Assembly: GCA_003233535.1 (NCBI GenBank)
Contig: QIMA01000045.1
Span: 1-7,701, forward strand
DNA from: Rhodanobacteraceae bacterium
Lineage (GTDB): Bacteria > Pseudomonadota > Gammaproteobacteria > Xanthomonadales > SZUA-5
DNA: 7,701 nucleotides
Reading direction: 5' to 3'
Below are positions 1-6,217 of this stretch, piece after piece (position 1 is the stretch's first letter; every line of letters begins with the position of its first letter). The translations under genes were made by a program, and so were the position numbers. Under the pieces are notes generated by a model. It searched no databases. It was not told where the DNA came from and worked only from the letters and a program-made list of their open reading frames with translations.

Positions 1-2678
1 AGGTCGTGATACCCGCTGGCGTCGGTCTGGCCGCTGAACTGAGCGCTGACGGTCTTGCCCTCGTTGGCCATCGAACGCCACCAAAGACTCTGGATACCGA
101 AGCTGTAGTCGGACTGATTGGGCGGGTTGTAGTTAGTCGGGGTGGCGTTCAAGCGCCAACTCACCGGCGCGCCAGGCAAGGGGCCACCGGCATAGTACTG
201 CGCCGAGCTGCGCACCTGTAGCGTGTCGCCAGCATAGACGGTCTGCTCGGCGAACTGGGCATCCACGGCGAACTCTGGCGTGCGGAATTCCTGAATTTGG
301 AAGACATGCTGATGCATACTGGCGCCAATACCGGCCACCTCCGGCAACCGCAGCTGCACTCGAGTGGCGCCCAGATTTGGGGTGTCGGGTAGCTCAAAAT
401 CGAGTGCAAAGCCGCCCAGCGCGCCGAGTTCGGCGGTGCCCTTGAGCAACTCATTGCCGCGCGAATCGATGACCTTGTATTCCACCGGACCTGCGGCCTT
501 GGGCAGCGCTAAACCGCCGTCGAGGCGGTTCTCAACCACCCGCAGCCAGCCCTTGAGTTGGACTTCTTCGCCGGGCTTGTACAAGCCCCGGTCATCGAAC
601 ACGTGCCAGCGCAACTCGTCATTGGTAGCCTGCCGCTGCCACGCGCCGCGCGAGCGGTAGCGGCTGTTCTCAGGCAAGAAGGCGACATCCTCGCCCAGCT
701 TCGCGTTCAGCCGCGCGCCGACCGGACCCGCAGCACCAGCGGACGGCAGCGCCAATCGGGCCAGACCGCTGTCATCGGTTTGCCCACTCGCTGCGCCGGG
801 AAGCAGACTTAGATCCACTTTGGCCAGCGGGGTTCCGTCGTCCAGGCGCGTCGCCCAAGCGTGCAGCTCGCGACCATCAAGCACCGCATCCAAGCCGATC
901 TGAGTCACCTGCAGCCAAACTGCGGTTGGCTGCGTGTGGTCGGGCATTTGCGCCTGCCCCATTGCCTTGCTGGGGGTCAGCTCGACGATCAGGTGGCCGT
1001 GCTCACCCTGCAGCCATGGAAGCAGCTCCAGGGTCGTGGTTTCCATCTCCTCAATAGGCGCGTCTATGCGCAGCACTTGCTCGGCAATCGGCTGGCCGGG
1101 AAGTTTGCGCGGCAACCGCTTGTTGTCTTTCCAGCCGACGTCAGCTGAGGCCAAATAGTCGTCCCAGAGTTCAGGCTGCACGCTGAAAACCCGCAGCTGA
1201 ATTTCCGCCAAATTGACGCTGTGAAACACAAAGCGCGGCGGACCAACAGGATCAACCGTTATCAAGCCATCCCGCGGGGCGATTAGCACTGCCGGGCTCG
1301 CGCCCACTTTGAACTCAAAGCGGCGCTCGCCGCTGATGGTCTGGCCATGGACATCGAGTAGTTCAGGCGAAAGCTCGATCGAGTAGCCGCGCAATCCAGG
1401 CTTGTAACAGCTGACAGTCAGATAACTGCCTTGGCCGCGTATGGTCACACCTTCGAAGCGCGGCTCAATCTGCACGAGTGCATCAAGATCCTGATCTTCG
1501 GCCAGCGGATTACTCAGACGCAGGCGGAACTCGTCATTCGGCGTGCACGCGCCGCGCCAGCCGCAGCGCGCCTCGACGACCGTGAAGGCGCCATAGGTAT
1601 TGAAGTCAAACTTCTGCGCCGCACTGGTCACCCGCGGGCCTTCGGCAGACGGCGCGCCCTTGGTGACGATCACCTCGATCCGAGTGTCGGTCGGCAGCGC
1701 TGCGTCCGGCTTCAAGATCAACCGGCGCTGACGATCCTGCTCAGTGCCGACAGAGGCTAAGCGAGGATCGGCCTCGATCTCCGTCTCGCTCGCCAGCCGC
1801 AGGCGCGGCAGCTTGCCAGCGCCATCGGCTTTGAGCTGGATGTGCGGCAACATGCCCTCGCCCACTCGTTGATCGAAATCCAACACGATCAACGGCTGCA
1901 GCTTCTGACCCTTGCCACCGGGCTGGTGCCGCTGCAGTAGCGGCGGCGGCGTGCTGAATCGCCATTGCACAGGCTCGGCCGGCGCACTGTCATCGGCGGC
2001 CCGCGCATCAGCCTTGAGCTGCACCTGATAGTCGGTGGCCATCGGCAGCCGCGCTGCCTCGGGTTCGAAGATCAAGGTGCGCGTCCCCACCCAGCGCCAC
2101 TGTCCAGCCAGCGCCGGCTCCAACTGCAGCGGCACGCCGCCAGCGACGCTGTCGTCATGGCTGGTCACCGCGATCATCGGCCGATCGAAACTGACACTAA
2201 TCCGGCCAGCAATCCCGACCTCGCCTTCGGGTCCATAGCGCAAAACCTGAAATAGACCGGTCGGCGCAGTCGTTGTCGGCGGCGCTCGCTCGGCCGCAGG
2301 CGGAAACTCTCCCTGCACTGTCGCCCCGGTCCTTGGCGGCGGCAGGCTATCCGGCCGCAGCGCGAAGGTCTGCTGATCGTCAGCCGGAACCGGCAACGGC
2401 TCTAGCCGCTGCAGCAGCGCCGCGCTCTCTGCGTCTGTCAGCGGTTCGGCTTCGGCAATCGGCGCTCGCTCATAGCCACCGTCCGTCGGCTGACCGTCGC
2501 GCAGGCTGCCCGGAAAGCTGTCGATTTGATCAAGCTCTTCGACAACGACTGGATCAGCACCGACCGCAACCGCAGACTGACTCATGCTCTTCCCCTGTCC
2601 ATAGCTACAAGCGCTGGCAAGTAGGCACAGGGCGCCGAGCAGCAAGCTAAACGAACGTTCGATCGATACTGTTGTCAT
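1..2678 (-). CDS. Bacterial alpha-2-macroglobulin family lipoprotein, N-terminal 892 codons (3' end beyond window)
   Basis: I checked the minus frame from the ATG at 2678-2676 to the left edge codon by codon and found no stop, so 892 codons are visible. An AGGAAAGGG ribosome-binding stretch (2691-2683) precedes the start. Residues 1-23 are a signal peptide ending LLASA, followed by Cys24, a fair lipobox. Ser at +2 argues against inner-membrane retention. A Pro/Glu-rich linker with LPPPRTG (112-118) leads to beta-sandwich domains, the first starting near 142 (LFQVLRYGPEGEV). DDRGLYKPGEEVQLKGW (about 695-711, Y700) is the MG2-type signature of macroglobulins, and EFRTPEF (797-803) is typical of the next MG domain. 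CGWRGAC (372-378) may form a small disulfide hairpin. Family members trap proteases in the periplasm or envelope, many through a thioester. That region and the rest of the usual roughly 1500-2000 residues lie outside the window, so whether this one has a thioester is unknown. Confidence 0.93.
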   Translation of the reverse strand, partial: MTTVSIERSFSLLLGALCLLASACSYGQGKSMSQSAVAVGADPVVVEELDQIDSFPGSLRDGQPTDGGYERAPIAEAEPLTDAESAALLQRLEPLPVPADDQQTFALRPDSLPPPRTGATVQGEFPPAAERAPPTTTAPTGLFQVLRYGPEGEVGIAGRISVSFDRPMIAVTSHDDSVAGGVPLQLEPALAGQWRWVGTRTLIFEPEAARLPMATDYQVQLKADARAADDSAPAEPVQWRFSTPPPLLQRHQPGGKGQKLQPLIVLDFDQRVGEGMLPHIQLKADGAGKLPRLRLASETEIEADPRLASVGTEQDRQRRLILKPDAALPTDTRIEVIVTKGAPSAEGPRVTSAAQKFDFNTYGAFTVVEARCGWRGACTPNDEFRLRLSNPLAEDQDLDALVQIEPRFEGVTIRGQGSYLTVSCYKPGLRGYSIELSPELLDVHGQTISGERRFEFKVGASPAVLIAPRDGLITVDPVGPPRFVFHSVNLAEIQLRVFSVQPELWDDYLASADVGWKDNKRLPRKLPGQPIAEQVLRIDAPIEEMETTTLELLPWLQGEHGHLIVELTPSKAMGQAQMPDHTQPTAVWLQVTQIGLDAVLDGRELHAWATRLDDGTPLAKVDLSLLPGAASGQTDDSGLARLALPSAGAAGPVGARLNAKLGEDVAFLPENSRYRSRGAWQRQATNDELRWHVFDDRGLYKPGEEVQLKGWLRVVENRLDGGLALPKAAGPVEYKVIDSRGNELLKGTAELGALGGFALDFELPDTPNLGATRVQLRLPEVAGIGASMHQHVFQIQEFRTPEFAVDAQFAEQTVYAGDTLQVRSSAQYYAGGPLPGAPVSWRLNATPTNYNPPNQSDYSFGIQSLWWRSMANEGKTVSAQFSGQTDASGYHD

Positions 2679-2892
2679 ACCGCCCTTTCCTGGCCATACA
2701 GACGCCAGTCTAGCCTGGGAAACTGGCGAATACGCAACCGCGAACGAAGCCCGTAGTCAGCAATGCTGGTGCGGTCCCCAATTACCACGGGACGCCACCA
2801 GATCGTTGCTGCACCGCCGTCGACCCCGAGCGAATACCGTAAGATCAGCGCATCAGCGGCCGCAATCTCGGAGCAATCAGAGACTGAGCACT

Positions 2893-3072
2893 ACGACGCA
2901 ATAATCATTGGAACCGGCCAATCAGGCCCCGCACTTGCCAGCCGAATGGGGCAAGAGGGACTGAAAGTCGCGATTATTGAGCGCAATCGGGTCGGTGGTA
3001 CCTGCGTCAACGTCGCCTGCATCCCGACTAAAACGCTGGTCGGCAGCGATTGCGTCGCGCAGGCTGAGAGGC
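2893..3072 (+). pseudogene. 5' remnant of a mercuric-reductase-like FAD / pyridine nucleotide-disulfide oxidoreductase
   Basis: This frame encodes HYDAIIIGTGQSGPALASR, the FAD-binding beta-alpha-beta fold with GxGxxG (from about 2893). Next comes the E-R end of the second strand and then GGTCVNVACIPTKTL, with the CxxxxC redox disulfide of class I pyridine nucleotide-disulfide oxidoreductases (about 2995-3036). Homology fades near 3072, and a TAG stop follows at 3105-3107. Only about 60 of the usual 450 or more residues remain, so the NAD(P)H and dimerisation domains are absent and the product cannot work. No ATG lies where such proteins normally start, just before the HYDAI strand. The open frame reaches back to an ATG at 2763, but that extension has no ribosome site and resembles nothing I know. 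I infer a leftover from deletion or recombination; family assignment is firm, the exact ends are approximate. Confidence 0.8.
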
Positions 3073-3109
3073 AACAAACCTGTTTGCCGCTACGCTCACT
3101 CAGCTAGAA

Positions 3110-3139
3110 TCGACACACAAGGCGATCAATCGCTAGTAT
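3110..3139 (+). promoter_or_regulatory. Candidate sigma-70 promoter of the 3173 gene
   Basis: TCGACA (3110-3115, 5/6 to the -35 consensus) and TAGTAT (3134-3139, 4/6 to the -10) are separated by 18 bp. They sit about 35 bp upstream of the start at 3173, a suitable distance for a short leader. The call rests on pattern only. Confidence 0.4.
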
Positions 3140-3172
3140 GGTCGTACCCTTAAGGCTTACCCAGGAAACCCT

Positions 3173-3634
3173 ATGGATCAGCGCGTAGAGAGGTTAACCA
3201 CCCCAAAGGAATGCGAGATCTTCGCGAAGAACGCCCGCGACCGGAATCGCGATGATCTAGCCGAAGAAGCGAAGCATCGAGCCATCCAGCTCAACGCCAT
3301 TGCCTACGGGTCGGAAAACGACGCTGAACGCGAGTGCTTGGAAGCGATTTACGCCTACGAGCAAATTCTGTCCGCCAACAACGGCAAAGCAACCAAAGCC
3401 TCGAAAACTTGGCAATTGGTTAAGCGCCACGGAATCATCGCCGCGACCGAACGCGTCATAGAGCGCACCGACGTCACCGCCGGCTACGACGCCCTGAAGG
3501 AAGCCGGGCTCGAAAAGTACGCATTCGAAGCGACCGTACTTCGGCACAAGGAGCTGTTTTCGGAAACAGCGGTGACCCGGGCGGAATTGCGGATGGAGGA
3601 ATATCTGGCGGATGCGGCCAAGGCCGACGGCTAG
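3173..3634 (+). CDS. Conserved-looking hypothetical protein, 153 aa, charged and helical
   Basis: The ATG at 3173 has an AGGA ribosome site (3163-3166) six bases upstream, and the frame runs to TAG at 3634. The product is soluble, rich in Glu, Lys, Arg and Ala, and apparently almost all helical. It has no signal peptide or membrane segment. It begins with a helical part containing LTTPKECEIFAKNARDR and LAEEAKHRAIQL (about 8-40). A segment containing YAYEQILSANNGK and KTWQLVKRHGIIAATERVI follows (about 60-97), and the C-terminal helices contain FEATVLRHKELFS (about 118-130). The style, especially the RHGII...ERVI and VLRHKELFS motifs, feels like a widespread uncharacterised family found as a standalone protein, but I cannot name it. 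It stands alone with its own likely promoter, and a repeat element starts 38 bp after its stop. Function is unknown. Confidence 0.82.
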   Translation: MDQRVERLTTPKECEIFAKNARDRNRDDLAEEAKHRAIQLNAIAYGSENDAERECLEAIYAYEQILSANNGKATKASKTWQLVKRHGIIAATERVIERTDVTAGYDALKEAGLEKYAFEATVLRHKELFSETAVTRAELRMEEYLADAAKADG

Positions 3635-3671
3635 TCGTGCAGCCAATACGCTGAGTTCGCCCTTCACTGTG

Positions 3672-3768
3672 CTAGCCCGGAATTTCATAAACTTCACGCG
3701 CCCTCGCTAGGCCCTTGATCGCCCAGCGGTTTTTCCTCAGTCGGGTATATGAACCACCACACCGCTCC
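3672..3768 (+). repeat. 97-bp inverted repeat, left copy
   Basis: This segment aligns without gaps to the reverse complement of 6120-6216, with 9 mismatches in 97 (about 91% identity). The longest exact block covers the GCGCCCTCGCTAGGCCC region and the TTGATCGCCCAGCG after it. It is the left part of the MITE-like element at 3672-3838. The pair is convergent around the 2.35 kb between the copies. Confidence 0.9.
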
Positions 3769-3785
3769 TGAAGAAAAACCACTGG
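3723..3785. repeat. Stem-loop with 18-bp arms inside the MITE-like element
   Basis: CCAGCGGTTTTTCCTCAG (3723-3740) is complementary to CTGAAGAAAAACCACTGG (3768-3785) at 16 of 18 positions around a 27-nt loop. In a minus-strand transcript the two imperfect positions become G-U pairs, so the stem would be fully paired. In the plus direction they are C-A mismatches. The stem may be a protein-binding site, an RNA structure or a transposition signal. Confidence 0.65.
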
Positions 3786-3799
3786 CCTACCAATGTCCT

Positions 3800-3814
3800 G
3801 CGCGATCATCGCGC
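3800..3814. repeat. Perfect 15-bp palindrome
   Basis: GCGCGAT-C-ATCGCGC reads the same on both strands around its central base. It lies three bases before the right terminal repeat of the MITE-like element and is probably part of that element's structure. Confidence 0.6.
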
Positions 3815-3838
3815 GAGTTCATGAAACATCCGGGTTAG

Positions 3839-4164
3839 AAGCGGGCGTCGCCCTCGCCACGAATCTCATGAAACTCCGGCTGCAAGCCGCTGTCAGTGGT
3901 CTTCAAGTTTCAGTCCCTCGTAGTAGTTTGATTATTAAGGAAAAGCCCACGACTTTTCGAATTCAGTCTAGCGAGATGGTCGCCTCCTCGACAGAACGGT
4001 GTCGCCAAGCGCGCCAGATGGAATGTCCAGATCAGACGCAGTTTCCTTGGTCAATCTGCGGCGCCACGCCAAGTGGCTATCGTGCCACCCGATGTCGTAT
4101 CCGTCCCGCGCTTCCGTATTAGCAGTAGTACGGCATTTCAGCCGCAGCGACTACAGGAGCAACC
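3839..4164. other. Intergenic stretch without a supported gene
   Basis: About 325 bp lie between the repeat element and the beta-helix gene. The open frame at 3793-4122 starts inside the repeat, has no ribosome site and has no family look, so I do not call it. At 3867-3884 there is another partial match to the repeat end, including ATGAAACTCCGG, which also occurs near 6201-6212. The block is locally AT-rich around 3926-3965. A hairpin at 4114-4133 precedes the next gene. Confidence 0.6.
4114..4133 (+). promoter_or_regulatory. Short hairpin or operator-like dyad upstream of the beta-helix gene
   Basis: CCGTATTA and TAGTACGG pair at 7 of 8 positions around a GCAG loop, 31 bp before the start at 4165. 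No U-tract follows, so it is more likely a leader hairpin or operator-like dyad than a terminator. Chance is possible at this size. Confidence 0.25.
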
Positions 4165-5088
4165 ATGGTTCTGTCTACACCCAACTCAACGAATGCAAAA
4201 CTCGCCCCGGCAGCGCGGCGCGCAGTCATCGCCATCGGCATGACCCTGTTCGCCCACCCGACGCTAGCCTGCGATCCCGCCGCCGCAACCACTGCCACGG
4301 CCTACTGCTTCGTCTCCGAAGTTGGCGGCTGCGCTAACTTGCCCAACTTCCTGGCCACTCACCAGCCCAGCTTCCCCGTCACCCTGGTGATCGATGAGCA
4401 GTGCGGACCGTACAACGACACGCTGATCCTGCCCGGACGCATGACCCTGGCCGGCGTCGGTCGCGACGGCAACGGCGAGTTGTTGTTTCGCGGTCTGGAC
4501 CCGAACGAGCCAGCCCTGGCCATCGCCGCCGGCCAGGGCCATGTGCAGATTCGGGATCTGTTGGTACGTAATATTGGCGCCCAGATCAGCGGTACCGGTC
4601 TGCGCCTGGACGGCAATAGCATGATCACTCTCAATGGCGTGCGCATTGATCGCTTTAACGTCGGCGTCGCCGGCAACGATTCCTACTCGGTGGTCATCAA
4701 TCAGAGCAACATCTCCAACAACCGCACCAACCTGTGGCTGGGACCCCTGGCCAACTCCTGGCGGGTGCGCGACTCTGTGCTGAGTCAAGCGGCGCAGTGG
4801 AGCGTGCGGGTCGCAGGACCCAACAATGACGTCCTGTTCGACGGCAACCGGCTGGAAAGCAATCATCTGGGCGCTTTCATACTCAACAGCTTCGGCACGG
4901 TCTTGAGCAACAACCGCCTGGAGTTCAACGGTGCCGGCGGTGGCTGGAATGGGATACTGGTGCAGCCGGCGGCACAACAATCGCGCCTGCTGAACAACCT
5001 ATTCTCCACCGACATCATCGTCGACAACGGCGCTGACACGCGCTGTGCATTCAATATCAACGTCACCGAACCGCTCAGCTGTCTGTGA
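4165..5088 (+). CDS. Secreted right-handed parallel beta-helix-type protein, 307 aa, function unknown
   Basis: The ATG at 4165 has AGGAG five bases upstream, and the frame ends with TGA at 5088. Residues 1-35 form a signal peptide: basic AKLAPAARR, hydrophobic AVIAIGMTLFA, cleavage after HPTLA. Pro at -4 speaks against a lipobox, so the mature protein likely starts at Cys36 as a soluble periplasmic or exported protein. Residues about 85-285 show the short irregular repeats of parallel beta-helix (pectate-lyase-like) proteins, with alternating hydrophobics and Asn-rich turns such as VVINQSNISNNRTNLWLG, VLFDGNRLESNHLGAFIL and VLSNNRLEFNG. Six cysteines (36, 48, 56, 80, 294, 306) cluster at the two ends and could form three disulfides capping the helix. 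I see no catalytic triad I can name. Such folds bind or cleave polysaccharides or act as adhesins; the role here is not determined. It is monocistronic and lies inside the inverted-repeat pair. Confidence 0.85.
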   Translation: MVLSTPNSTNAKLAPAARRAVIAIGMTLFAHPTLACDPAAATTATAYCFVSEVGGCANLPNFLATHQPSFPVTLVIDEQCGPYNDTLILPGRMTLAGVGRDGNGELLFRGLDPNEPALAIAAGQGHVQIRDLLVRNIGAQISGTGLRLDGNSMITLNGVRIDRFNVGVAGNDSYSVVINQSNISNNRTNLWLGPLANSWRVRDSVLSQAAQWSVRVAGPNNDVLFDGNRLESNHLGAFILNSFGTVLSNNRLEFNGAGGGWNGILVQPAAQQSRLLNNLFSTDIIVDNGADTRCAFNINVTEPLSCL

Positions 5089-5133
5089 TTGGAGCTGAGA
5101 CAAGCTGAGGCTGGAGCAATGAGCACGCCGCAG

Positions 5134-5149
5134 GGGCCAGGGATGGCCC
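5134..5149 (+). terminator. Possible terminator hairpin after the beta-helix gene
   Basis: GGGCCA-GGGA-TGGCCC is a perfect 6-bp GC-rich stem with a 4-nt loop, 45 bp after the stop at 5088. What follows (CGTGTTATTG) is only weakly T-rich, so intrinsic termination is uncertain. A second GC-rich hairpin, GGGGGTGC-GGAAT-GCCCCC (5164-5182), lies just beyond and faces the 3' end of the minus-strand genes. Confidence 0.4.
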
Positions 5150-5158
5150 GACATCGTG

Positions 5159-5413
5159 TTATTGGGGGTGCGGAATGCCCCCTTTCCCGGAAGTCGCATG
5201 CATCAGTAGCCGGACAAAGTTACATTCCGGGCTGAGATATTCCGTCCGCACGAAGAGATCAAGCCGGCAAACCGGGCACCCCGATTTCCGAATGTTAGCA
5301 CTGCTGAGCTGGTGGTGCGCGATGAACTCTCGCAGGTAGTTGGGCTCGGTCTTCGACCCTTCGCATACGATAAGCATGCGAGCATAGGGCTCGCGAACTG
5401 GCCGCTGACTGTC
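5159..5413 (-). pseudogene. Truncated rloB-like gene (N-terminal fragment), directly in frame after hicB
   Basis: In the hicB frame, immediately after its TGA, the reading continues as RPVREPYARMLIVCEGSKTE, then PNYLREF...LSSANI, to a TAA at 5159-5161. The block LIVCEG-KTEPNY followed by LSSAN is the N-terminal hallmark of the RloB family (restriction-linked orf B), usually found in defence loci. LIVCEG resembles a TOPRIM-type first motif. Homology spans roughly 5404-5279, about 42 residues; the rest of the roughly 200-residue protein is missing and the tail after KSG is unrelated. The first ATG (5377) lies inside the homology, and residues normally encoded before it have no start codon, only the hicB stop. 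It is therefore a 5'- and 3'-damaged remnant joined to hicB, probably by deletion. Translation of a 72-residue peptide from 5377 is possible but unlikely to be functional. I saw no rloA partner in the window. Confidence 0.72.
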
Positions 5414-5758
5414 TCAAAGGGATTGACGCGTTCCGACATATGCGTCAACAGCGCCTGCTACGATCGCGTTAATAGTTGCACCCCGTTCTGCCGCACATTT
5501 CGCTAATTCGCGATGCAACTCGGGGCGTAACCGCACCTGTAGAACCCCGGAAAATGGCCGACATGGCTCCCTTCCAAGCTCCTTACACGTTTCCAAATAA
5601 TCGTCTACGGCTTCCTCAAACTCTCGGCGCAAATCCGACGCACTGACCGCCTCGTAGGTAACTACATCGGTTAGGAAAAGCACTTTCCCCCAGCACACGC
5701 CGCGTTCTGCGTTGACCTCTGCGGTCCCCTGGTAACCTTTATATTTCATTGAATCCAC
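5414..5758 (-). CDS. hicB: HicB family antitoxin
   Basis: The product begins VDSMKYKGYQGTAEVN, the partial RNase-H-like HicB fold that covers the toxin. It continues with DVVTYEAVSASDLRREFEEAVDDYLETC, the characteristic helix of this family. It ends with a ribbon-helix-helix DNA-binding domain (FSGVLQVRLRPELHRELAKC onward, about residues 69-112). HicB neutralises HicA and represses its own operon. I chose GTG at 5758 because AGGAG lies five bases upstream and overlaps the hicA stop. ATG at 5749, giving MKYKGY, is the alternative and matches many family members' starts. The frame ends at 5414. hicA is 8 bp upstream, so the two are co-transcribed. Rare for this pair, the sequence just past the stop continues in frame into an rloB remnant. 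The segment is about 50% GC, lower than the flanking genes. Confidence 0.9.
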   Translation of the reverse strand: MDSMKYKGYQGTAEVNAERGVCWGKVLFLTDVVTYEAVSASDLRREFEEAVDDYLETCKELGREPCRPFSGVLQVRLRPELHRELAKCAAERGATINAIVAGAVDAYVGTRQSL

Positions 5759-5766
5759 ATCAGCTC

Positions 5767-6021
5767 CTAGATGAGCCCACAAGCAGTTAGCTTCTCAGCA
5801 ATGTCGGCAAGACAACCTTTATCCACCTCTGGGTGAGGGTGCGGCTCGTGGCAACAGATTAGGACATCCTTTCCCTTGTGGAAGAACTTCCTCCTTGAAC
5901 CTTTCCCAGTCTTTTCGTCAAAGCCAAGCGACTTCAATGCCCCACACAGGTCATTCCAACGCACATTTGACGGTGTCGGCTTCGAGACGATCTTCGCAAG
6001 GGTCTTGTCATGCTTCGACAC
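5767..6021 (-). CDS. hicA: HicA family toxin (mRNA interferase)
   Basis: The protein reads VSKHDKTLAKIVSKPTPSNVRW, then LKSLGFDEKTGKGSRRKFFH, then CCHEPHPHPEVDKGCLADIAEKL. This is the KHxKTL...GSR...HxPHP pattern of one HicA subfamily. HicA has a dsRNA-binding-like fold and cleaves mRNA independently of, or at, ribosomes; HicB binding blocks it. Classic HicA has a catalytic His in GSHxxF. Here the position is Arg (residue 43), as I recall for this subfamily, and His48, His58 and His61 remain as candidates. GTG at 6021 gives 84 residues, the start expected for the family, with GGAG 11 bases upstream. The in-frame GTG at 6042 and TTG at 6045 lack ribosome sites. A perfect palindrome (6050-6068) lies 28 bp upstream. 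Length and motifs look intact. Confidence 0.9.
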   Translation of the reverse strand: MSKHDKTLAKIVSKPTPSNVRWNDLCGALKSLGFDEKTGKGSRRKFFHKGKDVLICCHEPHPHPEVDKGCLADIAEKLTACGLI

Positions 6022-6049
6022 TGTAGACGTTTCTCCGGACACCAAAAGT

Positions 6050-6068
6050 GTAACTAGTCACTAGTTAC
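6050..6068 (-). promoter_or_regulatory. Candidate HicB operator, perfect 19-bp palindrome
   Basis: On the minus strand GTAACTAGT-G-ACTAGTTAC is a perfect dyad with 9-bp arms and a 1-bp centre, 28 bp upstream of the hicA start. HicB antitoxins with ribbon-helix-helix domains bind such palindromes over their own promoter. I could place no convincing -35 box; TACACT overlapping the downstream arm is a weak -10 candidate. Confidence 0.6.
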
Positions 6069-6119
6069 AACACCAGAACAATCGGCTGCCTGCTTGATGC
6101 GGAACCATTCTCAAGAAAG

Positions 6120-6216
6120 GGAGCGGTGTAGTGGTTCATACACCCGCCTGAGAAAAAGTCGCTGGGCGATCAAGGGCCTAGCGAGGGCGCATGTAGTTTA
6201 TGAAACTCCGGGCTAG
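6120..6216 (-). repeat. 97-bp inverted repeat, right copy
   Basis: Reverse complement of 3672-3768 with 9 mismatches and no gaps. Its outer end, CTCCGGGCTAG, stops one base before the CCA end of the tRNA-Leu gene. Its inner end breaks off exactly where the 18-bp-arm stem of the left element has its second arm, so the right copy looks truncated; no second terminal repeat is seen near 6050. Confidence 0.9.
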
Positions 6217-6217
6217 A

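Larger units (their letters stand above)
3672..3838. mobile_element. MITE-like 167-bp structured element with imperfect terminal inverted repeats
   Basis: The left end (3672-3692) and the reverse complement of the right end (3817-3838) share the pattern CTAxCCCGGA...TTTCATxAAC, 18 of 22 positions with one gap. Inside lie a long stem-loop (3723-3785) and a perfect 15-bp palindrome (3800-3814). There is no convincing ORF. Small size, terminal repeats, internal structure and a partial second copy at 6120-6216 fit a non-autonomous transposable element or REP-like repeat. I could not see a clear target-site duplication and cannot assign a parent transposase family. Confidence 0.5.

Noticed and set aside
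3640..3672. Duplicated tRNA 3' end (attachment site) left of the cargo
   Set aside because: I looked for a copy of the tRNA-Leu 3' end near the left repeat and found none, so a classic integrase-type island with direct repeats is not supported.
3257..3697. 146-aa open frame on the minus strand
   Set aside because: It is antisense to the 153-aa gene and begins inside the repeat element. The plus-strand gene has the better start context and protein character.
3793..4122. 109-aa open frame on the plus strand
   Set aside because: It starts within the MITE-like repeat, lacks a ribosome site and has no coherent protein character.
4264..4980. 238-aa open frame on the minus strand
   Set aside because: It is antisense to the beta-helix gene, which has a signal peptide, ribosome site and sensible fold. 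The antisense frame has no family features and no ribosome site.
5203..5448. 81-aa open frame starting in the end of hicB
   Set aside because: It overlaps hicB and the rloB remnant in another frame and has no recognisable motifs. It might be a frameshifted start for rloB, but the N-terminal residues do not resemble that family.
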